Origin: JBOFSQ01 sp051651625
GTDB taxonomy: Bacteria > Planctomycetota > Planctomycetia > Pirellulales > Thermoguttaceae
Reading direction: 5' to 3'
Length of the DNA: 64,000 nt
Assembly: GCA_051651625.1 (NCBI GenBank)
Contig: JBOFSQ010000016.1
Span: 1 to 64,000 of the forward strand
Shown here: positions 28,677-37,568 of the stretch, one piece after another
Layout of the letters: each line of letters opens with the position of its first letter
Position numbering within the stretch: position 1 is the first letter of the stretch
Made by a program: the position numbers and the translations under genes
Notes under the pieces: model-generated
Told to the model about the DNA's origin: nothing
The model's database searches: none
The model's input: only the letters and a program-made list of their open reading frames with translations

Positions 28677-29064
28677 CGGGGCTGAACGGAACGGGCCAGC
28701 GTGACAGTAATTCTGCGGCATTCTACCGCAAGATTGATGCGTTGCAAGGCGAAGGCAACCGTTTCGGCGTGGGCGGTTGGTTTCGGTACGGAGTGCGGTT
28801 AGTATCACGCCTACCCTTCTCAATGTTTCTCTGATCGGCAATCTTTGCTTGGCCGGTTATGCTCAACGTTATGCGTGGGCAAGTGTTACACGGCGGGCAA
28901 ACGTTTTCGGTTTGTCGCGTGAAAACGTGCGCGGCAATTCGCCTCCACCGCGTCTCTCTGCGTAGACGAAAAACGACGGGATGGTTTCGTTTTGAGGCCA
29001 CCAAACAATATAAGTGCTCGCTCCGGTGTTACTTTGGGGGATTTGGATTGTTGGTGATTGGTCG
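28677..29064. other. non-coding region upstream of the autotransporter gene
   Basis: 388 bases with no supportable gene and none of the recognised repeat families. Short palindromic stretches are present, but I see no convincing promoter. It probably carries the autotransporter promoter and leader. Confidence 0.4.
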
Positions 29065-32000
29065 ATGGGCTGCTTTGCTGGTGTACGAAATACGCCATTG
29101 TGGACGTTCTGTAGATTAAACATTGCTCGCGCAGCAGTGATGGGATTCGTGTGCGCCGCAACGCTTCCCGCCTTCGCCGCCGTTCAGACCGTCACAAACT
29201 CAAACGACACTGGGGCTGGCTCGTTCCGCACCACCTACACTGCGGCGGGTGTGGGCGACACGATCAACTTCAATGCTGGCATCAATCCTATCCTGACCAG
29301 TACATTCATCACGCTCACCAAGGGAAATCTCTCGGTGAACGGGAACGATACGTTCGTAGGCGGGATTGGAGCCGCAATCACCGGACTGGGCGGAACGTCT
29401 GCGAATCTGCTAACGCTTTCGTCGCAGGTCGATACGATAGTCAACGCAGCCCGCACTGGCGGTCTCACCAAGATTGACACGTCCGCCGCTGCGGGTTCGC
29501 AGCAAATCTTCCGCGCAACCAACGCCGCAAACGGTTTGTCGCTTGACGCACTCTTCATCACCGCCCAAGGAAACCCGCTCTATTCACCATTTGCTAGTCA
29601 CTATACCGGCCTCATTACGCAGTATACAAACGCACAACCAACACTGATAAAGGATGTAACCAACAGCGTGTTTTCGAGTTCTGTCGCCGGTACAACTTTG
29701 ACCGGCATAGCTCCTAACGAAATAGCCTCCGTAGCCTTGGTGGTGTTAGCAAACGGGGCCGCTACGTCTGGCGACATAAATAAAGTCGAGAACGCAATCT
29801 TCTCAAACATCAGCGGAAATGCAACCAATAGCTGGTATTCGGGGACTGCGGTTAACGTACACGCAACCAGCTCATCTCCAAACTTTATAACTTGCACGCT
29901 CGGTACTGTCAACAATTGCGTATTCGACAAAATCTCGTCCACAATCTCGACTGGCACAAACGGGTATTTGCTTGGTGGCGTTGTCAGCGTGAACTCCGAT
30001 TATGGCACCGCGATTATCGGCGGCATCAGCAATTCCATATTCAACGACATCAAATCTACAACAACGGGCACGCAAAGCATCTACGGCGGTGCGGTCTACG
30101 CGGGGACATATACCGCCGCATCTAACAACAATCTAACCGTCGGGTATATCACCGATACGCTTTTCAACAAGTTCGCAATCTCTGGACAGAGTGTCATGGG
30201 TGGCGCGGTTGTCGCTCACGTTGCGAACGGGTCAAACGCTACAACTGCTCTCTATGTTGGGCCTATCACACGGAGCGTCTTCAACGACTTCAGCGTCACC
30301 GCTCGCGGCGGTGCGATCACTGGCGGAGTCGTCGCTGCCTCTGTAATTGGCGGTGCGGGAAACACACGCATCGACACGGTTGACACTTGCACGTTCACCA
30401 ACTTGAATATGAACGCCACCGCCGCAATTACCGGCGGTGTCATCGCGGCAAACTCTGTGAGTAACTTCGCCACCATCAGCGAAATCAAAAACTCGACGTT
30501 CGATACGCTGACGCTCACTGCGGGTACAAATATCTTTGGCGGCGCAATCGCCGCCTACACCGGAAACGCCAACGCAACTATCGGCAACGTCACCGACTCG
30601 ACGTTCAACAACTTGACGCTCACGTCGTCTAATCAGGTCTCTGGCGGCGTGATTGCGGCGTCGAGCGGTGCCGTCGGAGTTGTGGGGAATGCGCTCACCA
30701 TCGGTACTATCACCAGCAGCGACTTCACGAACGTCACGGTCAAAGCGACTGCGGCGACTTCTGATATTGTCGGCGGCGCAGTTGCCGCGAGCGACGTTAT
30801 TGCCAATGCTGTTGTCGCAACAACGGTAAACGGAATCGTGTCGTCAAAGTTTGAGACGCTCAATCTCACGTCGGGGCGTGACATCTTTGGTGGTGCAGTT
30901 CTCGCGCGGAGTGTGAACGCCGCCGCAACTGTTGGCAACGTCACAGATTCAAGTTTCAAGACTCTAACGCTAACGCCGGGCGCGGCGGGGAACGTCTACG
31001 GCGGTGCGGTGAGTGCGTACAATGTTTCAACCGTAGCCGGACGAGATGCCAGTGTTGGGAACATCACAACGTCAACGTTTGATGGAATCAATATCACACG
31101 CGGCGCGAACATTTATGGCGGATTTGTAAGTGCGGTCAACACTGGTTCACTCGCTACTGCGTCGGTCGGTACGATTACCAGCAGTGACTTCCGCAACATC
31201 GACGCCACGGCAACGACGTACATCTACGGCGGTGCAGTTGGCGTGTGGGAGAATCAGCTTGGGACGGCGGGGACATCGAAGATCGAAGTCGGCGACATCG
31301 ACAAAAGCAACTTTGAAAACATCAAACTGAACGCTACATCAGCGTCGAGCGACATCGCTGGCGGTGCGGTGGGGCTTGTCGCCACCACTGGTGCAAATGG
31401 TAACACGAGGGCGAATATCGGCAACGTTAGCAATTCTGCGTTCACCGATCTAACGCTAAGCGCAGGGCGCGACATCTACGGCGGTGCGGCTGGTATCTAC
31501 ACCTCCAACGCCGCCGCAACGATTGGCAACATTTCGGGAATCACGTCGTTCAAAGCATTCACGCTCAACTCACGCGACATCTACGGTGGAGCAGTCTTGG
31601 CGTTCTCTGCAAGCAACGTCGCCACTATCGGAACGATTGCAAACGCGACGTTCGACACACTCAATCTCACTGCGACGCGCGACATCTTCGGCGGCGCAGT
31701 CTTCGCACGCGCCGGAAACGCCGCCGCAACTGTCGGCGATATTTCTGGCTCGACGTTCAAGACTCTCACGCTCACGCCGGGCGCGGCTGGTACGATTCAT
31801 GGTGGTGCGGTTAGTGCGTACAATTCGTCGGCTGGAACTTTCGCCCGCGTCGGGAACATCGGCACGACAACGTTTGACGCCATCAACGTCGTTCGCAGTG
31901 CGAACGTCTACGGCGGCGCAATCTCCGCACGCAACACGACGAACGGAGCGAACGCCGCAATCGGCGCGATTACTGGCACAACGTTCCAAGACATGACTGT

Positions 32001-35000
32001 CAAGGCAACAACGTCGATAAATGGTGCCGTCGTCTATTCGTCGGGGAGCATCGACAAAATATCGGGCGTTGCGTTTGAGCGTGTCAACGTGAAGAACGGC
32101 GCATCGACGGGAGCCGCCGTAAGCGGGAGTTTGGTCTACGCAGGGACGACAATCAATACACTCGAAAACTTGACCATCGACATCGGAAAGCTCCCGAAAA
32201 ATGTCGCCGCGATTCTCGTTCAAAACACTGGCGGTCAAGCGACTGCTGCAACGCTCGGCGGAGCACTCACGATTAAGGGAATCGCGTCATTCGGGCCGGG
32301 AAGCGGCTCGGTTTTGAAGGCGAGTCTCTTGCCGACACTCCACACCGTCTTGCCGCCTTACACCGTAGTCGAAACGACGAACGCCGCTGGTACGCTCGCA
32401 AACACGTTCACGCTAACTAACACCAGCGACCCAGCACCAACCGCATACGACTTCATTGCCGAAACAACTGTCGTTAACGGCTACAAGACCGCAGACAACA
32501 AAAAGTACATCATCGAGGGAACAGCTGACCTCGTGCTCGCGTGGACTGGCGGCGGCAAAACTGCCGGAACCGGAAACTTCACTATCGCCGCCGGCGACCC
32601 ACTCGACGGATTTGAAATCGACGTTCCACTCGCCAACCAAGCGGTGCCAGTCGGCGGATTCAATTCGCTCTGGGATGGAAAGAGTCTCACCAAACTCGGC
32701 ACCGGAACAATCGTACTGTCGTCAACAAACACATACACCGGTGGCTCAACGGTCGAAGCCGGAACGCTCAAGATCGGCAAAGTCGGTCTCTTCGACGCGA
32801 CAGCGAGTACGCAAAATCTCGGCACCGGTACTGTCAACATCAAAACCGCTGGCACTATCGACGTGAAAACGGCGAGCAGTTACACGTTCGAGAACGAACT
32901 TGTTGGCAGTGGAAAACTCGTCGTCGATAACGGCGCAACGGCGAACACGTTTGCATTCGGAACGGCTGTCGGCGATGCGTTTACGGGCGTCGTCTCGCTG
33001 AAGAATAACACGTTCATTTTGGCTGGCGACAACACGTTTGCACTAACGCGGGCCACACTCGACATACAAACCGGAAACCTCACCAGAGTCGGTACGTTCA
33101 CCGCTGTTGAACCAGATCAGCACATCGGCAATCTGTGGATGAACGGCGGACGGCTCGACTTCAACATCACCATCGGCGACCCCGCAGCCAAAGGGATTAT
33201 CGTCAGTGCCGACGAGTTACATCTCAACTCCGGTGGGGCGGCGATCACGCTCGGCGTCTTCCGCAAACCAGATGTACACGACATCAACTCGCAATATCTT
33301 TTAGAGCACGCTTCGGATGTCAAACTCGCACAGCTTATTCAGGCACAAATCGGTCGCGTCACCGGAGTTGCCTCCGACATCAAACTCCTCGACATCGCTA
33401 CCGGAAGCGAAATTAACACTGTCGATCCAGCAACCATCAATATATGGCAAGACGGATTACACGTTGCTGATGGCATCTACGATGTCGGTCTAGCCGACAC
33501 CGACCCCGGAAAAGGCGGCGACGCCGACGGTCTATACTTGGCTTACCAGCTCAAGGTAGTCAAGCTAATCACTACCGGTAACGATGCACTCATTCTCGCG
33601 CCACGACCGGGCGCAGTCGGTAAATCGACCGAGTTAGAGGCCAAAGTTACCGGCACTGGCGATCTTATCATCAAGGCCGGAACCGTTGCGACGGGGCAAG
33701 GATTGGTCGCGCTAACGAAAAAAGACAACGACTACACCGGTGCAACAACAATTCTCACCGGTACGCTACGTTGCCTCAATGACGACGTGTTGGGCGACAC
33801 CAGTTCGTTAACTCTCCACGATGGTACGACACTCAACACCGATGGTTTTGCGCAAGATGTCGGCGCGCTTCACGGACTTACTCCGAACACAAACATCGTT
33901 CTTGACAACGGCGGTTCGCTCACGATTCGTGGCGACGCCGACAGTTATTTTGACGGCATCATCAGCGGCAACGGCGGACAGGTCGTTTTGCAAGGCGGGA
34001 CATTCACGCTTCTCGGCGACAACACCTACACCGGCGGGACACGTCTCGAAGGCGGTGTGCTAGAAATAGCGGCCAACACCGCGATTGGTTCCGGCGACCT
34101 GACAATGCTCGATGGTTCAACACTTCGCACAATCGCTCCAGACATCGCACCGGTTGTCGTCATCGACAAAAAAGTTGTCGCCGAAAACTCGATAACGTTT
34201 GACACTCAGGGATCGAACGAACTGCAACTCGTCGGCGAATTCGTCGGGACTGATGTCACGTTCAACAAGACCGGCACCGGCACGATGCTACTCGACAACA
34301 CCACAATCGGTGGAATTGATCGCATGAACGTGAGTGGTGGGCTGCTGGTGATCGGTTCGGATGTTAACCGTTTGGCGTTTGCGAACACTTCCGTATTCGT
34401 CGCAGTGGGGGCGAACCTCACTGGTACAGAATCGGTCGGCGATTCCGAAAATCACGGCACGATCCACGCCTACAACGTACTCAATTCCACCGCGCCACTC
34501 GGCAATCTCACGGTCGGTTCACTCGACAACCACGGTGCGATTCGACTCAACGGTTCGCAAATTGGAAACACGCTCACGGTCAACGGTGACTTCACTGGTC
34601 GCGCGGGGAGTTCGTTATTCATCAACACCGTACTCGGCTACGACAACTCACCGACCGACAAACTGATACTTGATGGTGGTAACGCATCGGGGAAGACGCT
34701 GGTTTATGTCAGTATCAGAGATGCGAGTGCTGGCCACCTCAAAGACGGCATTCGGATCGTCGAGACGCGAAACGGGGCGACGACCGATGCTGATTCGTTT
34801 GTGTTGGGGCGTCGCGTGGTGGCGGGTGCGTTCAATTATTCGTTGCGGCGAGATGTAGTGCCAGCGTCGCCAGACGATTGGTTTCTCACCAACAAACTTG
34901 GCGACATTTTAGACTACCGCGACGAGGCGTCGCTGTTTGGCAGTTTGTCGCGGACGACGATGGAATACAACGACGCCGTAATCGGGACGTATCACCGGCG

Positions 35001-35910
35001 TATGGGGGCGACGGGGAACACTTACGATCCGACGATTCGGTGGCGGAATTATGTTTGGACGCGGACAATCGGCCAGATTGGTAGCGGCGGTGCTGATCGC
35101 GGTCTCTACGGCGGCGACGTACAGTTTCAGAGTAAACTTGGTGCGTTTCAGTTGGGTTACGATTTTTGGGCGCGTTCGAGCGAAGTTTACCGTGCTAGTT
35201 GGGGAGCGTACTTCACGACGGGTCAGAGTTTCAATGATGTTTGGCATCGCAACGTCGATGGCGACGTGATGAAGGCAGGACGCAGTAACATGTCGGCGCA
35301 ATCGGTGGGTCTGTACTTCACTCGTGTTGGTCGTGACGGTGCGTATGCCGACGTGGTTTGGCAAGCGAACTACTACGACACGCAGGTCTCACCGGTGTCG
35401 AGTGTTCGGCAGTCACAAGCGGGTTGGGGAACGGCGGCGTCGCTGGAGACGGGTTGGACGAAGATTTTGGGGCCGAGCGGATTTTCTGTTGAGCCGCAGG
35501 TTCAGTTTATCTATCAGTTCACCGGACGCGATTCGTTCATTTTGGACGACGACGAGTTTCACCAGCACCCAACTTACGTTGTCTTCGACGACGCACACAG
35601 CGGCACGGCGCGGGTGAGTTTGCGTATGGCGATGCCGTGCTCGACGCTGCACGGCAAGACGCTCTATGCGTGGGTGACGCCGGGCGTGATTCAATCTATT
35701 GGCAGTCCAACGAAGATTGGTTTCGTCTCAAGTGACGAGCGAGTTTCGCTTGTCAACGCGCTTCCGCCGTGTCGTGTGGGATTCGATTGGGGAATCGACG
35801 GTGCAATTACGCAAAACATCGATCTCACGATCACCGCTGGCGCATACCGCGCCGTCACAACGCCGACCGTAACACTCGCAGGCAACGCAAGTTTGCGAGT
35901 GAAGTTTTAG
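29065..35910 (+). CDS. giant autotransporter (type V secretion) with beta-helix passenger
   Basis: 2281 residues. I start at ATG 29065; GTG codons at 29014 and 29026 and ATG 29140 are alternatives. The signal peptide ends in AAVMGFVCAATLPAFA (about residues 24-39). The passenger has about 18 units with the pattern [ST]xF..[LI].. then DI[YF]GGAV (residues about 333-992, spacing roughly 35-45). PATR-like motifs follow (STNTYTGGSTVEAGTLKIG near 1220; NTYTGGTRLEGGVLEIA near 1655). The C-terminal 290 residues form an autotransporter barrel (RGLYGGDVQFQSKLGAFQLG; final residue Phe). The barrel inserts in the outer membrane and exports the passenger, which is probably a surface adhesin. No cleavage-site motif was identified. 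It is monocistronic and ends at a large hairpin. Confidence 0.92.
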   Translation: MGCFAGVRNTPLWTFCRLNIARAAVMGFVCAATLPAFAAVQTVTNSNDTGAGSFRTTYTAAGVGDTINFNAGINPILTSTFITLTKGNLSVNGNDTFVGGIGAAITGLGGTSANLLTLSSQVDTIVNAARTGGLTKIDTSAAAGSQQIFRATNAANGLSLDALFITAQGNPLYSPFASHYTGLITQYTNAQPTLIKDVTNSVFSSSVAGTTLTGIAPNEIASVALVVLANGAATSGDINKVENAIFSNISGNATNSWYSGTAVNVHATSSSPNFITCTLGTVNNCVFDKISSTISTGTNGYLLGGVVSVNSDYGTAIIGGISNSIFNDIKSTTTGTQSIYGGAVYAGTYTAASNNNLTVGYITDTLFNKFAISGQSVMGGAVVAHVANGSNATTALYVGPITRSVFNDFSVTARGGAITGGVVAASVIGGAGNTRIDTVDTCTFTNLNMNATAAITGGVIAANSVSNFATISEIKNSTFDTLTLTAGTNIFGGAIAAYTGNANATIGNVTDSTFNNLTLTSSNQVSGGVIAASSGAVGVVGNALTIGTITSSDFTNVTVKATAATSDIVGGAVAASDVIANAVVATTVNGIVSSKFETLNLTSGRDIFGGAVLARSVNAAATVGNVTDSSFKTLTLTPGAAGNVYGGAVSAYNVSTVAGRDASVGNITTSTFDGINITRGANIYGGFVSAVNTGSLATASVGTITSSDFRNIDATATTYIYGGAVGVWENQLGTAGTSKIEVGDIDKSNFENIKLNATSASSDIAGGAVGLVATTGANGNTRANIGNVSNSAFTDLTLSAGRDIYGGAAGIYTSNAAATIGNISGITSFKAFTLNSRDIYGGAVLAFSASNVATIGTIANATFDTLNLTATRDIFGGAVFARAGNAAATVGDISGSTFKTLTLTPGAAGTIHGGAVSAYNSSAGTFARVGNIGTTTFDAINVVRSANVYGGAISARNTTNGANAAIGAITGTTFQDMTVKATTSINGAVVYSSGSIDKISGVAFERVNVKNGASTGAAVSGSLVYAGTTINTLENLTIDIGKLPKNVAAILVQNTGGQATAATLGGALTIKGIASFGPGSGSVLKASLLPTLHTVLPPYTVVETTNAAGTLANTFTLTNTSDPAPTAYDFIAETTVVNGYKTADNKKYIIEGTADLVLAWTGGGKTAGTGNFTIAAGDPLDGFEIDVPLANQAVPVGGFNSLWDGKSLTKLGTGTIVLSSTNTYTGGSTVEAGTLKIGKVGLFDATASTQNLGTGTVNIKTAGTIDVKTASSYTFENELVGSGKLVVDNGATANTFAFGTAVGDAFTGVVSLKNNTFILAGDNTFALTRATLDIQTGNLTRVGTFTAVEPDQHIGNLWMNGGRLDFNITIGDPAAKGIIVSADELHLNSGGAAITLGVFRKPDVHDINSQYLLEHASDVKLAQLIQAQIGRVTGVASDIKLLDIATGSEINTVDPATINIWQDGLHVADGIYDVGLADTDPGKGGDADGLYLAYQLKVVKLITTGNDALILAPRPGAVGKSTELEAKVTGTGDLIIKAGTVATGQGLVALTKKDNDYTGATTILTGTLRCLNDDVLGDTSSLTLHDGTTLNTDGFAQDVGALHGLTPNTNIVLDNGGSLTIRGDADSYFDGIISGNGGQVVLQGGTFTLLGDNTYTGGTRLEGGVLEIAANTAIGSGDLTMLDGSTLRTIAPDIAPVVVIDKKVVAENSITFDTQGSNELQLVGEFVGTDVTFNKTGTGTMLLDNTTIGGIDRMNVSGGLLVIGSDVNRLAFANTSVFVAVGANLTGTESVGDSENHGTIHAYNVLNSTAPLGNLTVGSLDNHGAIRLNGSQIGNTLTVNGDFTGRAGSSLFINTVLGYDNSPTDKLILDGGNASGKTLVYVSIRDASAGHLKDGIRIVETRNGATTDADSFVLGRRVVAGAFNYSLRRDVVPASPDDWFLTNKLGDILDYRDEASLFGSLSRTTMEYNDAVIGTYHRRMGATGNTYDPTIRWRNYVWTRTIGQIGSGGADRGLYGGDVQFQSKLGAFQLGYDFWARSSEVYRASWGAYFTTGQSFNDVWHRNVDGDVMKAGRSNMSAQSVGLYFTRVGRDGAYADVVWQANYYDTQVSPVSSVRQSQAGWGTAASLETGWTKILGPSGFSVEPQVQFIYQFTGRDSFILDDDEFHQHPTYVVFDDAHSGTARVSLRMAMPCSTLHGKTLYAWVTPGVIQSIGSPTKIGFVSSDERVSLVNALPPCRVGFDWGIDGAITQNIDLTITAGAYRAVTTPTVTLAGNASLRVKF
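30060..32040 (+). repeat. GGA[VI]-type repeats of the passenger, with a duplicated block
   Basis: About 18 in-frame units end in GGAV, GGVI, GGAA or close variants, such as IYGGAV, IFGGAV and VYGGAV. Two multi-unit blocks are alike at DNA level with an offset of about 801 bp (for example GCGTACAAT-ending stretches at 30960-31022 and 31761-31822), so several units were duplicated together. Confidence 0.85.
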
Positions 35911-35928
35911 TACGCAGTTACCGCGCAT

Positions 35929-36052
35929 AACAGCCCGAAACGTAGCGTAGCGATAGCGGAGCGTAGTGAGGGAAGTGAAGACTCTGCGTCCACAAAACCT
36001 GACGTTAACGTCGTCGTTTCCCTCACTCCGCTCCGCTACGTTTCGGGCTGTT
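35929..36052. terminator. large hairpin after the autotransporter gene
   Basis: The left arm ACAGCCCGAAACGTAGC ... GTAGTGAGGGAA pairs with the right arm TTCCCTCACTCCGCTCCGCT, ACGTTTCGGGCTGT. Stem of about 34 bp with a bulge (GTAGCGATAGC) and a loop of about 45 bases. Its place suggests transcription termination, but it may be another interspersed repeat. The rest of the gap to 36235 shows nothing firm. Confidence 0.6.
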
Positions 36053-36234
36053 GTACGAAGCGCGTTTGTGAAATGGTGTACTAGTGCCTTGGCAAGTTGA
36101 AATCTTTGGATTGCCGTTTTTTTCGGACAAAACGGCCCCCGATTCGTCCTATACTGCGTGGGGCCACTTGTTTTTGATCGCGTAACGTGTCAAATGGTGG
36201 GCGGAATGTTAATGGCCCCGTCACGGAATCGCGT

Positions 36235-36708
36235 ATGGACCGAGTCGAGTTGGAACGTCTATTTTGCGACCTCGCGCCGGGCCTGCTCCTGTTTGCGAAG
36301 CAGTGGGGAGTCTGCGACGCCGAAGACATCGTGCAAGACGCAATGGCAAAACTGGCCCAACAAAACATACCACCAAACTTCCCGAAGGCGTGGCTCTATC
36401 GTGCCGTCCGAAACGCAATCATCGACCGTTCGCGGCGTGCAAAACTCGCGGTGAAAATCGAGACAACGGAAAGCTGGTTTGATTCCGTCCCCGAAGAGCA
36501 GCAGCGAACTCCACCTTTTGACGACATCGAACTAACCGCCGCACTCGCCCAGCTTGAAGCGACGCAGCGAGAAATAGTCGTGGCGAAAATCTGGGGCGAT
36601 ATGACGTTCCGAGAAATCGCCGAACTTTTGGGACGACCAAACAGCTCCATCCACGACGACTATAAATCCGCCATCAAAAAACTGAAACAGATACTCACCA
36701 ATGAATGA
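36235..36708 (+). CDS. ECF-type RNA polymerase sigma factor
   Basis: 157 residues from MDRVELERL; the frame is open to a GTG at 36187, but the domain begins here. Sigma region 2: LLLFAKQWGVCDAEDIVQDA (core and -10 binding) and LYRAVRNAIIDRSRR. Region 4: LAQLEATQREIVVAKIWGDM and TFREIAELLGRPNSSIHDDY, the helix-turn-helix reading the -35 element; the usual GTVKSRL is replaced by SSIHDDY. There is no region 1.1 or 3, so it is group IV (ECF). The next gene overlaps its stop codon by 8 bases and encodes a one-TM protein, the usual position of an anti-sigma factor. Its regulon cannot be read from the window. Confidence 0.88.
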   Translation: MDRVELERLFCDLAPGLLLFAKQWGVCDAEDIVQDAMAKLAQQNIPPNFPKAWLYRAVRNAIIDRSRRAKLAVKIETTESWFDSVPEEQQRTPPFDDIELTAALAQLEATQREIVVAKIWGDMTFREIAELLGRPNSSIHDDYKSAIKKLKQILTNE

Positions 36709-37093
36709 AGTCGAGTTTGAAAATACACTCCGAATGTTTCGTCCGAAGCCGTTCGGCGTTTGTGACAAGACGCACCGAGGCCACGCGGCAGCGTACTGGT
36801 CGCGTTCGCGCCACGTCGCAACTATCGCCGCGAGCCTGTGCAGTTTCTTGCTGGGGATTGCGTTTGCGTATACATTCCTATTTCCGAAAGACGGCGTTGA
36901 CTCGATCAAATCGGTATCGTCTACGTCGCCGAAAATCGTCTACGTCATGCCAACGGACGAACAGTTGGACGCAATCCGAACACCACGCGACTTGCTTGCT
37001 TGTCGCCTCGTGACGACATCAGTAGTACCAACCATCCCGCAACCCGCGATACTTTCCGCGATACGTTCGCTTGAACACGATGAGTGGAGATGA
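36701..37093 (+). CDS. small membrane protein, candidate anti-sigma factor
   Basis: 130 residues starting at an ATG inside the last codons of the sigma gene (8-base overlap in ATGAATGA), so the two are translationally coupled. An N-terminal cytoplasmic stretch of about 40 residues (EFENTLRMFRPKPFGVC) precedes one membrane helix (TIAASLCSFLLGIAFAYTFL). About 70 residues then lie outside, or inside if inverted. No ZAS zinc-binding signature (HxxxCxxC) is visible, so an ordinary ZAS-type anti-sigma domain is not shown. The role is inferred from position and topology only. Confidence 0.65.
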   Translation: MNEVEFENTLRMFRPKPFGVCDKTHRGHAAAYWSRSRHVATIAASLCSFLLGIAFAYTFLFPKDGVDSIKSVSSTSPKIVYVMPTDEQLDAIRTPRDLLACRLVTTSVVPTIPQPAILSAIRSLEHDEWR

Positions 37094-37099
37094 GGCGAG

Positions 37100-37525
37100 C
37101 GGCGGGTGTAAACCCGCCGGTGGAATCGCGGGCACGGCACGCTTCGTCATGCCCGCGTACTCGGCGGGCATCCAGAGAGTAACGCCGCAAGCAGACGCGG
37201 TTAGCGTTGCCGCGTAGCGGCAGCAAGAACTTAGCCGTGGGTGAGCGGAGCGAACCCACGGTAGGCCCCCCAAACACCAGAAAGCCCCAACGGGGCGCAA
37301 TAATTGGAAGCATGCACAACGTCTCTTGCGCCCCGTTGGGGCTACGAATTCTGTTGTGGTCGTGTACCGTGGGTTCGCGGAGTACCACTCACCCACGGCT
37401 AAGTTCTTGCGCACCTTTGGTGCTTCGGATTCGATGCGGAGTGTCAATCGAGTTAGCAACATTTTCGTTCTGGATTCCCGCCTACGCGGGAATGACGAAA
37501 CGTCGCGTGTCAATGTCCAACCGGC
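37100..37525. mobile_element. nested repeat block with family B element (copy B2)
   Basis: At 37203-37430: GCAAGAACTTAGCCGTGGGT, GAACCCACGG, GCCCCAACGGGGCGCAA, GCGCCCCGTTGGGGC, ACCGTGGGTTCGC and CACTCACCCACGGCTAAG, a nested palindrome. It is flanked by CATGCCCGCGTACTCGGCGG and by TTCCCGCCTACGCGGGAATG, further palindromic units. No gene is supported in 37094-37568. Confidence 0.75.
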
Positions 37526-37568
37526 GGGTCTACACCCGCCACCATCAACCAACATCAAGGAGCAAACA

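Noticed and set aside
29065..35910. Direct naming as a chlamydial Pmp orthologue
   Set aside because: GGA repeats match in style, but FxxN is not conserved and the barrel origin cannot be judged by eye.
37326..37568. N-terminal extension of the CnaB-type protein
   Set aside because: Encoded by a family B element and palindromes; a good start with AAGGAG exists at 37569.
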